Below are positions 8,676 to 18,938 of a DNA stretch of 64,000 nt, one piece after another. Origin of the DNA: Burkholderia ambifaria (GTDB lineage: Bacteria > Pseudomonadota > Gammaproteobacteria > Burkholderiales > Burkholderiaceae); contig NZ_LKPJ01000016.1 of the NCBI RefSeq assembly GCF_001443045.1, positions 62,001 to 126,000 on the forward strand, written 5' to 3'. Below the pieces are notes generated by a model, which saw only the letters and a list, made by a program, of their open reading frames with translations, was not told where the DNA came from and did not search any database. The translations under genes and the position numbers were made by a program. Every line of letters begins with the position of its first letter. Position 1 is the stretch's first letter.

Positions 8676-9293
8676 ATGAGTGATCCGTATCTGGGTGAAA
8701 TCCGCATGGTGGGGTTCAACTTTGCTCCCTACGGATGGGCATTGTGCCAGGGCGAGGTGTTGGCGATTTCCCAAAACCAGGCGCTGTTCTCGTTGCTTGG
8801 CACGTACTACGGCGGTAACGGCACGACGACGTTTCAGTTGCCGGATTTGCGCAGCCGCACGCCAGTTGGTGTTGGACAGGGACTGGGATTGTCCGCGGTC
8901 GAGATAGGCCAGATCGGCGGCACCGAAGGCGCATCGCTGACGACGCAGAACATGCCGCTCCATACGCACGTCGCGACGGTGTCGACCCCCGGCGCCGCGC
9001 AGGGATCGATCTCGATCCCCGCGTCGACTTCGACGGACACGAGCACGCAAAGCGCGGTGCCCGGCAATACGTCGGTGCTGGGAACGGTCAGCGTGTCGAA
9101 TCGCCAGGGCGACCTCTACAGCACGGTGGCCGCCGATACGACGCTGAAGCCGTTCGACGTGACCTTGCCGGTTACGGCGCCGACGATCCAGAACGGCCCG
9201 GCTGGCGGCAGTACGCCGTTCTCGCTGCGTAACCCGTATGTCGGCATCAATTTCATCATTGCACTGACCGGTGTATTCCCGTCGCGGGGGTAA
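8676..9293 (+). CDS. Phage-tail-collar-domain protein (MdpB-like)
   Basis: A 205-residue protein whose first 60-70 residues are a textbook tail-collar domain: GEIRMVGFNFAPYGWALCQG, then a GTTTFQLPDLRSR motif. The C-terminus is a Ser/Thr-rich beta region ending near FIIALTGVFPSRG. The ATG at 8676 follows GAGGAGG. Related proteins occur in free-living bacteria as microcystin-dependent-protein homologues, usually in small tandem families; here there is one copy. No other phage gene is nearby, so it belongs to the secretion operon rather than a prophage. It may be a cargo or fibre-like accessory of the giant protein; that is inference. Confidence 0.85.
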   Translation: MSDPYLGEIRMVGFNFAPYGWALCQGEVLAISQNQALFSLLGTYYGGNGTTTFQLPDLRSRTPVGVGQGLGLSAVEIGQIGGTEGASLTTQNMPLHTHVATVSTPGAAQGSISIPASTSTDTSTQSAVPGNTSVLGTVSVSNRQGDLYSTVAADTTLKPFDVTLPVTAPTIQNGPAGGSTPFSLRNPYVGINFIIALTGVFPSRG

Positions 9294-9345
9294 TCGGTAA
9301 AGTGCGCGTGCCGCATGAGCGGCACGCAATCAAGGACATCGAGCG

Positions 9346-12300
9346 ATGAAATTCGCCGGCAGCCTCCTGAAGCTTTTCGCCGCGATGCGTGCGTCCGATC
9401 CGCGCCCGCGTAATCGGACTGCCGCGCTGCCGGCGCCGCTCATCGTCGCGCTCGAGCCGCGCATCGTCTACGACGGGTCGGTTGCCGCGATGGGCGCCGT
9501 TGCCGTTGCGGCCGCGCATCCGGCCGGCGCCGACGCGCACGCCGCCAATGCGTCGCCCGACGCGGCATCGGCTGCCGGTGCACAAGGCGGCGCTCGCGCC
9601 GCCGACAGCGCGGCTCCATCGCACGCGGCGCACGGCGACACGCCGGCCGCGGCGGCCGGCACGGGCGCCATCCACACGACCGAGTCGGCCGCGATGCGCG
9701 CGGTGCACGGGCTTGCGGAAGTCGGGGGGCAGCCGACGGACCATCAGGTGGTGTTCGTCAACTCGAACGTCACCGACTATCAAACGCTCGTCGCGGGGCT
9801 GCCGCCGGGCACGCAAGTCGTCGTGCTCGATGCGACGAAGGACGGGCTCGCGCAAATCGAGCAGTATCTGCAGGCGCACCCCGGCATGAGCGCGATCCAT
9901 CTCGTCTCGCACGGGTCGGATGGCGAAGTGCAGATCGGCAGCACCTGGCTCGACCAGGCCGATCTGTCGGCCTACGGTGCGCAGTTCGCGCAAATCGGCG
10001 CGGCGATGAAGCCGGGCGGCGACTTTCTGATTTACGGATGCGACGTGGCGCAGAATGCGGACGGCAAGGCATTCGTGCAGCAGATCGCCACGTTGACCGG
10101 ATTGAACGTGGCGGCGTCGACCGACGTCACGGGTGCGGCGTCGCTTGGTGGCAACTGGACACTCGAGTACGACGTCGGCGAGGTGCATACCGGTGTGGTC
10201 TTCTCGACATCGGCGGAGCAGAACTTCGATCACGTGTTATCCGTCTTTGACGAGACGTATGACAGTCAGGTCGGATTCGACACCGGCGCGACGGCTGTCG
10301 CGTCCACCACGCTCGATGGTCTCGTCTATACGGGCGACCAGTCGGTCGAGTATTCCGTCGTCAATGGGTCGCTTCCCGCTAGCGGTTCTGGCGGCGAGTT
10401 CATCGTGAACGTGCAGGGCACGCAGATGTCGTCGCTGACGATCCAGCGGCAAGACGGCGCATTGATGGCGGTACAGAGCTTCGACATCGATGTCTTCCTG
10501 AGCTCGAAAGTGACGGTCCAAGGATTCGACTCGTCCGGCAACATTCTCGGCAGCGTCGTGCTCGATATTGCCAACAATGGCAACAACTCCGTGTTTCACG
10601 TCGACTTGTCCGGAAATGCGGCGTTCTCCCAGGTCAAGAGCATCAAGCTGGTGGAGTCGAGCAACGACGGCGGTTTCCTGTCGCCGACGCTCGACAACTT
10701 CGCATACCTCGCGCCGTCGTCACCGCCGACGCTTACCGCCACAGGCGGCGCCACGTCGTTCGTGGCCGGCGACAACACGGCGTCGACGCCGGTGGCCGTC
10801 GACACGGGGATCACGCTGACCGACGGTAATTCGACTACGGCGGTGAGCGCTACCGTGGCGATCACGGGGAACCTGCACACCACCGAAGACACACTTGGCT
10901 TCACGAATACGAGCGCTGCCACGTACGGCAACATTTCGTCGACGTACAACGCGCTCACCGGCGTGCTGACGCTGACTTCGTCGGGCGGCACGGCGAGTAT
11001 CGCGCAATGGCAGGCCGCGCTGCGCGCGGTCACGTACACCGATACGGCCGTGACGCCCAATGCCGCCACGCGAACCGTCAGCTTCGAGATCACGAGCGAC
11101 GGCCATACGTCGGGCAACACCGTGACGAAGGCGATTTCGGTGACCGACACCGACCAGACACCAATCGTTGCATCGACCGGCGGCACGGCGACCTATCGCT
11201 CGGGCACCGCGGCCGTGACGATCGATGGCGGTATTTCGGTGAGCGACCGCGACAACACGACGCAAGCGTCGGGCACGGTGTCGGTATCGGGTGGCTTCCA
11301 CAGTGGCGACACGCTCGGCTTCACGAACACCGACTCGGCACTGTTCGGCAATATCGTTGCATCGTACAACGCAGCGACGGGCGTCATGACGCTCACGTCG
11401 GCAGGTGCTACCGCCACCGATACGCAGTGGGCCAACGCGTTGTCGGCGGTCACGTTCTCGAGTACGAGCACGACGCTCGGCAATCGCACGATCTCGTTCG
11501 CGACAAGCGACGGCTCGAAAACGGGCGTCGCCGCGACTGACACGGTCAGCGTCGTGAGTTCGGCGCAAGTCACGACAGATTCTGGATCGGCGGCATTCGT
11601 CGCTGGGGACAACGTGCTGTCGACGCCGGTGCCGATCGATTCGGGCCTGACGGTGACCGACGCCGCTACCGGCACGCTCGCGTCCGCGACGGTGGCCATC
11701 ACGGGCGGATTCCACAGCGGCGAGGACGTTCTGTCTTTCGTCAATGACGGTGCGACGATGGGCAACATCACCGCGTCGTATAACGCGGCTACGGGTGTAC
11801 TGACGCTGACATCCGCGAGTGCGTCGGCGACGCTCGCACAATGGCAGGCCGCGCTGCGGTCGGTCACGTATACCGACACGCTGGTGACGCCGGACGCGAC
11901 GACGCGCACGGTCAGCTTTACCGTGGTCGACAGCGTGAGCAACACGAGCAATACGGCCACGCGCACCGTGACGGTGACGGACACGGACCAGACGCCGATC
12001 GTCACGACGACGGGCGGTACGACGAGCTACGTGGGCAACGCGCCGGCCGTAACGATCGACGGCGGCATTTCAGTCAGCGATCTCGACAACACGACGCAAT
12101 CGTTCGGAACCGTGTCGGTGACGGCCGGATTCCACAGCGGGGACGCGCTGAGCTTCGTGAACACGAGCTCGGCGCTGTTCGGCAATATCGGTGCGTCGTA
12201 CAACTCGGCGACGGGCGTGATGACGCTCGTTTCCTCGGGCGCGACGGCCACCGACGTGCAGTGGGAGAACGCACTGTCGGCGGTGGCGTTTTCGAGCACG

Positions 12301-15300
12301 AGCACGACGTATGGCAACCGGACGATTTCATTCTCGACGAACGACGGCGTGAAGACGAGCACCGTGGCGACCGATACGATCACGATGACCGCGCCGCCGA
12401 CGATCACGACTGATGCGGGCTCGGCTTCGTTCGTGGCCGGAGACAACACGGCATCGATACCGGTGGCGGTCGATTCGGGCCTGTCGGTGACCGACGGCAG
12501 TGCTACCACGCTGGCGTCGGCAACGGTTGCGATCACCGGCAACTTCCACAGCGGCGAAGACGTGCTGGCGTTCGCCAACGATGGCTCGACGATGGGCAAC
12601 ATCACCGCGTCGTACAACGCATCGACGGGTGTGTTGACGCTATCCTCGGCCGGCGCGACGGCGACGCTCGCCCAGTGGCAGGCCGCACTGCAATCGGTAA
12701 CGTACACCGATACTGCCGTCACGCCGAACCCCGCAACGCGCACGGTCAGCTTCACGGCGCTCGACGGTGCAGGCAATGCGAGCGCCACGGCCGCGCGCAC
12801 GATCACGGTCACGGACACCGACCAGACGCCAATCGTTACGTCGATGAGCGGCACGACGAACTACGTCGGCGGGACGTCGGCCGTGACGATCGACGGCGGC
12901 ATGTCGGTCAGCGATCTCGACAACACGACGCAATCGTTCGGAACCGTGTCGGTGACGGCTGGCTTCCACAGCGGCGACACGCTGACGTTCATTAACTCGA
13001 ACTCGACGACCTACGGCAACATCGTCGGTTCGTACAACGCCGCGACCGGCGTGCTGACCCTCTCGTCGTCCGGCGACACCGCCTCTGATGCGCAATGGGC
13101 CAATGCACTGAGTGCGGTGACGTTCTCGGCGAGCTCGAGCGCGCCGCCGGGCAACCGCACGATTGCGTTCACGACCAACGACGGCATCAAGACGAGCGCG
13201 GCGGCGCTGGATACCGTAAGCGTGCTCGGCCCGCCGACGATTACCGCCGATTCCGGCTCGGCATCGTTCGTGGAGGCCGACAACACGGTGTCGACGCCGG
13301 TGGCGGTCGACCCGGGCATCGGGCTGAGCGACGGGGTCTCGGCGACACTGGCATCGGCCACGGTCGCGATCACGGGCAGCTTCCACAGCGCGGAGGACGT
13401 GCTCGCGTTCGTCAATACGAACTCGACGACGTACGGGAACATCACCGCGTCCTACAACGCGGCAACCGGCGTGCTGACGCTGAGTTCGGCCGGCGCAACG
13501 GCCACGCTCGCACAATGGCAGAGCGCGCTTCAGTCCGTGACATACACGGATACCGCGGTCACGCCGAACACGGCGACGCGCACGATCAGCTTCACGGCAG
13601 TCGACACGGGCAGCTATACGAGCAATACGGCGGTGCGTACGGTCACGGTCACCGCAACGGATCAATCGCCGGTGCTGGCGACCACGGGCGGGACCAGCTA
13701 CGTGGGCGGCACGTCTGCCGTGACGATCGACGGCGGGATGTCGGTGAGCGACCTCGACAATTCGACGCAGTCGGCGGGGACGGTATCGATCTCCGGAGGC
13801 TTCCACAGCGGCGACACGCTCGGTTTCACGAACACGAGCGCGACGCTGTTCGGCAACATCGTCGCATCGTATGACGCGGCGACGGGCGTGCTGACGATGA
13901 CGTCCGCCGGGGCAGTCGCTTCGAACGCGCAGTGGTCGCGTGCGCTATCTGCCGTGACTTACTCGAGTACGAGCACGGTGTACGGCAATCGCACGATTTC
14001 GATTGCGGTGAGCGACGGTACCAAGACCAGCGCCGCGGCAACCGATACGGTGGCCATGACGGCGCCGCCGCAGATCACGACCGATGCGGGCTCGGCCGCG
14101 TTCGTGGAAGGGGACAATACGGCGTCCACGCCGGTGGCGATCGATCCGGGCCTGACGCTGAGCGACGGGAGCAGCGCCACGCTGGCGTCGGCAACGGTTG
14201 CGATCACCGGCAGCTTCCACAGTGGCGAAGACGTGCTGGCGTTCGTCAACGACGGTTCGACGATGGGCAACATCGTGGGCGCGTACAACGCGACGACGGG
14301 CGTACTGACGCTGAGTTCGGCCGGCGCGACAGCCACGCTCGCACAATGGCAGAGCGCGCTGCAGGCGGTCGCGTACACCGACACGGCTGTCATCCCGAAC
14401 ACGGCGACGCGTACCGTCGGCTTCACCGTTATCGACGGCGGCGGCAATACCAGCGCCACGGCGACGCGCACGGTGACGGTGACGGCGACCGACCAGACGC
14501 CGATCGTGACGTCGACAGGCGGCACGACGAATTACGTCGGCGGGACGTCTGCAGTGACGATCGACGGCGGCATGTCGGTCAGCGACCTCGACAACACGAC
14601 GCAATCGTTCGGAACCGTGTCCGTGACGGCAGGTTTCCACAGCGGCGATACGCTGACGTTCGTCAATACGAATTCGTCCACCTACGGCAACATCGTCGGT
14701 TCTTATAACTCGGCGACGGGCGTGCTCACACTCACGTCGTCGGGCGCGACTGCAACCGATGCGCAATGGGCGAGTGCCTTGAGTGCCGTGACGTTTTCGA
14801 CGAGCGCCAGCGCCGTACCGGGTAACCGCACGATCGCCTTCACCACCAGCGACGGCACGAAGACGAGCGTCGCCGCGACCGATACCGTCGCCGTGATCGG
14901 GCCGCCGCACATCACGACCGATCCCGGCTCGGCCTCGTTCGTCGCGGGAGACAACACGGCATCGACGCCCGTGACGATCGATCCGGGGCTGGTCCTGACG
15001 GACTCCGGGGCACCGACGCTGGCGTCGGCCACCGTCGCGATCACCGGCAACTTCCATGCCGGTGAAGACGTGCTGTCGTTCACGAACGACAGCGCGACGA
15101 TGGGTAACATCAGTGCATCCTACGATGCGGCGACGGGCCTGCTGACGCTGACGTCGGCGGGATCGACGGCGACGCTCGCGCAGTGGCAGAGTGCATTGGC
15201 CTCGGTGACGTACACCGACACCGTGGTCACGCCGAACGCCGCGACCCGCACGATTGCCTTCACGGCCGTCGATACTGGCGCCATCGCGAGCAATACGGCA

Positions 15301-17328
15301 ACGCGCACGGTGACCGTGACCGATACCGATCAGACGCCGATCGTGACGATGCCCGGCGGCACTGCGTCGTACGTGGCCGGTGCGTCGGCGACGATCGTGA
15401 ATTCGGGCGTGAGCGTGACCGATCTCGACAATTCGACGCAGTCGTCCGCCACGGTCGCGATTACGGGTGGTTTCCGTTCGGGCGAGGACGTGCTGGCGTT
15501 GACGAACGGCGACGCAGGCGCGTTCGGCAACATTTCCGCGTCGTACGACGCGGCCACTGGTGTGTTGACTCTTTCCTCCGCAGGCGCGACGGCGACCGAC
15601 GCGCAGTGGGCACGCGCATTGTCGAACGTGACGTTCGCGACCAGCGGCACGCACTTCGGAGATCGTACGATCGCGTTCCAGACGAACGACGGTACGAAGA
15701 CGAGTGCATCGGCAAGTACCACCGTTACCGTGATGGACCGGCCACACGTCGACACCGGCGCGGGTTCCGCTTCCTTCGTCGCCGGCGACAATGCTCCGTC
15801 GGTGCCCGTCGCGGTGTCTCCCGGCCTTGCGTTGAGCGACGGCAGCAGCGCGGTGCTGAGCTCGGCGACGGTGGCGCTCACGGGCGGCTTTCATCCGGGC
15901 GAAGACGTGCTCGCATTCCGCAACGACGGTGCGACGATGGGCAACGTTACGGCCAGCTATGACGCGGGCACGGGCGTACTGACGCTGACGTCCGCCGGCA
16001 GTACGGCGACGCTCGCGCAGTGGCAGGCGGCGCTCGCATCGGTCACCTATACCGACACGGCGGTTACGCCGGACGCCACGACACGCGTCGTCAGCTTCAC
16101 GGTGACCGACGGCAACGGCACGGCCAGCGATGTACAAACGCGCAGCGTGACGGTGGCCGATACCGATCAGACACCGCGCCTGAGCGTCGACGGCAATGCG
16201 ACCTATGTCGCGCAGGCATTCAATCCGGTGCCGGTGGCGGTCGCGCCACAGGTCGCGCTGAGCGATCGCGACGACACCACGCTGGCGTCGGCCCAGGTAT
16301 CGATTGGCAGTGGTTTCGATGCGGCGCACGATACGCTGTCGTTTACCGCCAGCGCGGCGACGGGAGATATCGGCGCGCGCTACGACGCGGCCACCGGGGT
16401 GCTGACGCTCACCTCCGCCAGCGGCAAGGCGACGCTCGCGCAATGGACCGCCGCGCTGCAATCGGTCAAGTATGCGGATTCCGCGCTCAACGCGGCGGGC
16501 AGCCGCACGGTCACGTTCACTGTGAGTGACGGCATGAAGACCAGCGCCCCCGCTTCGACCACGGTGACGATCGTCACGGGGCCGTCGGGCGGTGTACCAA
16601 ACGTGCGCGAGCAGCCGACGATCATCGCGTCGCCCGGCCCGGCATCGCCTGCCGCGTTCGCGGGTTCGGACAACACCGCGCCGCCGGACGTGCTGCAGGA
16701 GCTTGAAGAGCCGCCCCGGATCGGATCGGTGCCGGTGGTACCGACCATCACGTTCCAGGATCCGGCGGCGCCGCGAGACGCGTACCTGATCAATCGCACC
16801 ACGGTGTCGCGCTTCGATTTCGCAGCGCTCGACGCGGCCCTTGCCGCGACGCCGCTTGACGCACCGCTGCCGTTGCCCGACATGTCGTTCTCGATCGCGA
16901 CGGACGAACCGTTCTCGATCGACGTGGCGACGCTGCTGCCGCTGTCGGAGGCGATGCACGGCGGCGCGCAAGTCACGGTACGGCTCGCAGACGGTCGTTC
17001 GCTGCCGGGCTGGATCCGCTACGACGCAGCCAATGGCGTGTTGCGCGGCAAGTTGCCGCCCGGCACGCAGGAGGTGCACGTTTTTATCCAGACGCGCGAC
17101 GCGTCCGGCCATGCGACCCGCCGCGAGATCGTGCTGGCTCCCCATGCGCACAGTGACGCGCATCGCGCCGCTCACCCGGCCGGGCCCGGACCTGCTGCCG
17201 GGGAGATGGCCGGGCCGACGACCGCTGTGGCACGGCCGGCCGGCAAGCTGTCGCTCGATCAGCAGTTTGCGCAGGCGCGTGCCGCGTTGCATGTGCCGCA
17301 TCCCGGCGACGCGGTGCGTCGCCTATGA
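9346..17328 (+). CDS. Giant repetitive LEPR/DUF4347 surface protein (2660 residues)
   Basis: Likely an exported adhesin-like protein. The N-terminus has the LEPR motif (ALEPRIVYDGSVAA, residues 35-48) instead of a normal signal peptide, a low-complexity Ala/His stretch to about 125, and a DUF4347 domain at about 135-297. In it His189 (HLVSHG) and Cys232 (IYGCDVA) are placed like a caspase-fold dyad. Residues 300-460 form a beta-rich linker. From about 465 to 2415 come fourteen cadherin/Ig-like repeats of about 140 residues, each with a GGFHSGEDVLxF-like core and an AQWxxAL motif. The last 240 residues hold a separate beta domain and a helical tail (KLSLDQQFAQARAALHV). There are no RTX calcium repeats. 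Its stop overlaps the TolC-like gene start (ATGA), tying it to the export genes. Confidence 0.85.
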   Translation: MKFAGSLLKLFAAMRASDPRPRNRTAALPAPLIVALEPRIVYDGSVAAMGAVAVAAAHPAGADAHAANASPDAASAAGAQGGARAADSAAPSHAAHGDTPAAAAGTGAIHTTESAAMRAVHGLAEVGGQPTDHQVVFVNSNVTDYQTLVAGLPPGTQVVVLDATKDGLAQIEQYLQAHPGMSAIHLVSHGSDGEVQIGSTWLDQADLSAYGAQFAQIGAAMKPGGDFLIYGCDVAQNADGKAFVQQIATLTGLNVAASTDVTGAASLGGNWTLEYDVGEVHTGVVFSTSAEQNFDHVLSVFDETYDSQVGFDTGATAVASTTLDGLVYTGDQSVEYSVVNGSLPASGSGGEFIVNVQGTQMSSLTIQRQDGALMAVQSFDIDVFLSSKVTVQGFDSSGNILGSVVLDIANNGNNSVFHVDLSGNAAFSQVKSIKLVESSNDGGFLSPTLDNFAYLAPSSPPTLTATGGATSFVAGDNTASTPVAVDTGITLTDGNSTTAVSATVAITGNLHTTEDTLGFTNTSAATYGNISSTYNALTGVLTLTSSGGTASIAQWQAALRAVTYTDTAVTPNAATRTVSFEITSDGHTSGNTVTKAISVTDTDQTPIVASTGGTATYRSGTAAVTIDGGISVSDRDNTTQASGTVSVSGGFHSGDTLGFTNTDSALFGNIVASYNAATGVMTLTSAGATATDTQWANALSAVTFSSTSTTLGNRTISFATSDGSKTGVAATDTVSVVSSAQVTTDSGSAAFVAGDNVLSTPVPIDSGLTVTDAATGTLASATVAITGGFHSGEDVLSFVNDGATMGNITASYNAATGVLTLTSASASATLAQWQAALRSVTYTDTLVTPDATTRTVSFTVVDSVSNTSNTATRTVTVTDTDQTPIVTTTGGTTSYVGNAPAVTIDGGISVSDLDNTTQSFGTVSVTAGFHSGDALSFVNTSSALFGNIGASYNSATGVMTLVSSGATATDVQWENALSAVAFSSTSTTYGNRTISFSTNDGVKTSTVATDTITMTAPPTITTDAGSASFVAGDNTASIPVAVDSGLSVTDGSATTLASATVAITGNFHSGEDVLAFANDGSTMGNITASYNASTGVLTLSSAGATATLAQWQAALQSVTYTDTAVTPNPATRTVSFTALDGAGNASATAARTITVTDTDQTPIVTSMSGTTNYVGGTSAVTIDGGMSVSDLDNTTQSFGTVSVTAGFHSGDTLTFINSNSTTYGNIVGSYNAATGVLTLSSSGDTASDAQWANALSAVTFSASSSAPPGNRTIAFTTNDGIKTSAAALDTVSVLGPPTITADSGSASFVEADNTVSTPVAVDPGIGLSDGVSATLASATVAITGSFHSAEDVLAFVNTNSTTYGNITASYNAATGVLTLSSAGATATLAQWQSALQSVTYTDTAVTPNTATRTISFTAVDTGSYTSNTAVRTVTVTATDQSPVLATTGGTSYVGGTSAVTIDGGMSVSDLDNSTQSAGTVSISGGFHSGDTLGFTNTSATLFGNIVASYDAATGVLTMTSAGAVASNAQWSRALSAVTYSSTSTVYGNRTISIAVSDGTKTSAAATDTVAMTAPPQITTDAGSAAFVEGDNTASTPVAIDPGLTLSDGSSATLASATVAITGSFHSGEDVLAFVNDGSTMGNIVGAYNATTGVLTLSSAGATATLAQWQSALQAVAYTDTAVIPNTATRTVGFTVIDGGGNTSATATRTVTVTATDQTPIVTSTGGTTNYVGGTSAVTIDGGMSVSDLDNTTQSFGTVSVTAGFHSGDTLTFVNTNSSTYGNIVGSYNSATGVLTLTSSGATATDAQWASALSAVTFSTSASAVPGNRTIAFTTSDGTKTSVAATDTVAVIGPPHITTDPGSASFVAGDNTASTPVTIDPGLVLTDSGAPTLASATVAITGNFHAGEDVLSFTNDSATMGNISASYDAATGLLTLTSAGSTATLAQWQSALASVTYTDTVVTPNAATRTIAFTAVDTGAIASNTATRTVTVTDTDQTPIVTMPGGTASYVAGASATIVNSGVSVTDLDNSTQSSATVAITGGFRSGEDVLALTNGDAGAFGNISASYDAATGVLTLSSAGATATDAQWARALSNVTFATSGTHFGDRTIAFQTNDGTKTSASASTTVTVMDRPHVDTGAGSASFVAGDNAPSVPVAVSPGLALSDGSSAVLSSATVALTGGFHPGEDVLAFRNDGATMGNVTASYDAGTGVLTLTSAGSTATLAQWQAALASVTYTDTAVTPDATTRVVSFTVTDGNGTASDVQTRSVTVADTDQTPRLSVDGNATYVAQAFNPVPVAVAPQVALSDRDDTTLASAQVSIGSGFDAAHDTLSFTASAATGDIGARYDAATGVLTLTSASGKATLAQWTAALQSVKYADSALNAAGSRTVTFTVSDGMKTSAPASTTVTIVTGPSGGVPNVREQPTIIASPGPASPAAFAGSDNTAPPDVLQELEEPPRIGSVPVVPTITFQDPAAPRDAYLINRTTVSRFDFAALDAALAATPLDAPLPLPDMSFSIATDEPFSIDVATLLPLSEAMHGGAQVTVRLADGRSLPGWIRYDAANGVLRGKLPPGTQEVHVFIQTRDASGHATRREIVLAPHAHSDAHRAAHPAGPGPAAGEMAGPTTAVARPAGKLSLDQQFAQARAALHVPHPGDAVRRL
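10730..16600 (+). repeat. Fourteen tandem coding repeats, two alternating types
   Basis: About 420-base units encode the repeats of the giant protein. Type A units carry the added strand TYTDTAVTPNxATRTVSF; type B units carry SxxGNRTISFxTxDG instead. A and B alternate for the first twelve units, giving a dimeric period of about 830 bases, and the last two units are diverged. Some stretches are almost identical in DNA, for example at about 12072-12124, 12906-12958 and 14577-14629. This suggests recent recombination and possible copy-number change. The count of 14 comes from the recurring FHSGED/FHSGD core. Confidence 0.8.
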
Positions 17329-18938
17329 ATTCCCGTCATGCGCCGATAACCATGAGATCACAAACGTCCGTTGCCGAAGCGATGCCGTTGTCCGTCCTTG
17401 CTTCGCGTGCCGTGCCCGGCCGCCGTTCGACGCGCCTGCCGCGCTTGTCGCTGATCGCCGTCTCGGCAGCCGTGGTCTGGCTGTCGGGCTGCGCGGTTCA
17501 CCCGACACCGTTTACGGACGCGGAGCGCGTGCAGACCGTGCGTGAGGACCGCGCCGCGATGTTCGCGAATCAGCCGCCGCTGGCCGGCCCCGTCACGCTG
17601 CAGGAGGCCTTGGCGCGCGCGATCCGCTACAACCTCGACCATCGGCTGAAAATGATGGAAGAGGCGCTCGCGGAAAAGCAGCTCGATCTCGCGAACTTCG
17701 AGATGTTGCCGCGCCTGACCGCCCAGGCCGGCTACACGACGCGCAATCATCCGCTCGCATCGTCGTCGCAGGGGCTCTTCACGAACACGCAGGTCGTGCC
17801 GCCGTCGTACTCGACGGACAAGAACGATCGCACGGCCGATCTGTCGTTCTCGTGGAACCTGCTCGATTTCGGCGTCAGCTACTTCGAGGCGAAAGAGCAG
17901 GCCGATCGCGTACTCGTCGTCGAGCAACGCCGGCGCAAGGTGGTGCAACTGATGATGCAGCAGGTGCGCGAGGCGTACTGGCAGGCCGTTGGCGCGCAGC
18001 GTATGGCGTCGCGCGTCGGCCCGCTGCTTGCACAGGCCGGACAGGCGCTCGACGCGTCGCGCCAGTCGCAGCTCGAAGGCTTGCGCTCGCCGCTCGATAC
18101 GCTCGCCTATCAGCATGCGCTGCTCGACATCATGCGCCAGCTCGAAGCCGTGCGCGACCAGCTCGACGAAGCCAAGCCGCGCCTCGCGTCGCTGATGAAC
18201 ATCGCGCCCGGTACCGATTTCCTGCTCGCGCCGCCCGGAAGTTTCACGGTGCCGAGCTTTGACATGCCGATGGCGCGCATGGAAGAGACGGCGCTCGAAC
18301 GGCGTCCGGAACTCGTCGAGGCAAGCTACAACGAACGCATCAGCGTCAACGAGACGCACAAGGCGATCGCCAAGCTGCTGCCGGGCATCGAGCTGCAACT
18401 GGGTGCGCATTACGACAGCAACAGCTTCCTCGTCTATCACGCGTGGCGCGCGGCCGGCATCAACGTGAGCTGGAACCTGCTGAACGTGCTCAATGCGAAG
18501 AACATTCGCGGTGCGGCCAAGGCGCAGCTCGACGTCGCACATGCGCAGCGCCTCGCACTGTCGATGGCCGTGCTGACGCAAGTGCACGTCGCGCGCGCGG
18601 AGCTGAGCGCGAGACAGCGCCAGTTCGATCTGTTCAAGCAGATCAACGACGTGGACGACCAGATTCTGCAGCACACGCACAATGCGACGATCGCGAACGC
18701 GCAAGGCAGGCTTGAGGAGATTCGCGCCGCGACCTCCGCGATGATGTCGGAACTGCGGCTGTATCAGAGCTACGGCGAACTCGAAAGCGCATACGGCCAG
18801 CTGCTTGCGACGCTCGGGCTCGATCCCGTGCCGTCCTTTGCGCGCGATGCGGATTTGAAATCGATCGAGCAATCGATCGATACCGAGCAAGCGCGTTGGG
18901 CGCAATTCGGCCACGCGGACGGAGTAACGACGCAATGA
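17325..18938 (+). CDS. TolC-like outer-membrane efflux lipoprotein
   Basis: A 537-residue outer-membrane channel of the TolC/OEP family. A basic N-terminal stretch (residues 1-37) precedes a hydrophobic segment ending in the lipobox LSGC at about residue 56, so it is probably lipidated. Two OEP halves follow, with long coiled-coil helices (about 95-260 and 320-500). Its ATG lies inside the stop of the giant protein gene (ATGA) and its own stop overlaps the next start in the same way. It should form the outer exit of the export system encoded here. A later ATG at 17352 is possible. Confidence 0.88.
   Translation: MNSRHAPITMRSQTSVAEAMPLSVLASRAVPGRRSTRLPRLSLIAVSAAVVWLSGCAVHPTPFTDAERVQTVREDRAAMFANQPPLAGPVTLQEALARAIRYNLDHRLKMMEEALAEKQLDLANFEMLPRLTAQAGYTTRNHPLASSSQGLFTNTQVVPPSYSTDKNDRTADLSFSWNLLDFGVSYFEAKEQADRVLVVEQRRRKVVQLMMQQVREAYWQAVGAQRMASRVGPLLAQAGQALDASRQSQLEGLRSPLDTLAYQHALLDIMRQLEAVRDQLDEAKPRLASLMNIAPGTDFLLAPPGSFTVPSFDMPMARMEETALERRPELVEASYNERISVNETHKAIAKLLPGIELQLGAHYDSNSFLVYHAWRAAGINVSWNLLNVLNAKNIRGAAKAQLDVAHAQRLALSMAVLTQVHVARAELSARQRQFDLFKQINDVDDQILQHTHNATIANAQGRLEEIRAATSAMMSELRLYQSYGELESAYGQLLATLGLDPVPSFARDADLKSIEQSIDTEQARWAQFGHADGVTTQ

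Noticed and set aside
8676-9293. Collar-domain gene considered as a prophage remnant
   Set aside because: No other phage gene nearby; the linkage to GNAT and DUF6916-like genes matches non-phage collar proteins.
10730-16600. Regularly spaced repeats considered as CRISPR
   Set aside because: Units are about 420 bases, diverged, and in frame within one coding sequence.
13945-17301. A 1118-codon open frame on the minus strand
   Set aside because: Arg/His-rich shadow of the repeats of the giant protein; it arises from the codon pattern of the real plus-strand gene.
9346-17328. Giant protein considered as an RTX adhesin of the LapA type
   Set aside because: No GGxGxD calcium repeats and no ABC exporter or LapD/LapG-type genes nearby.
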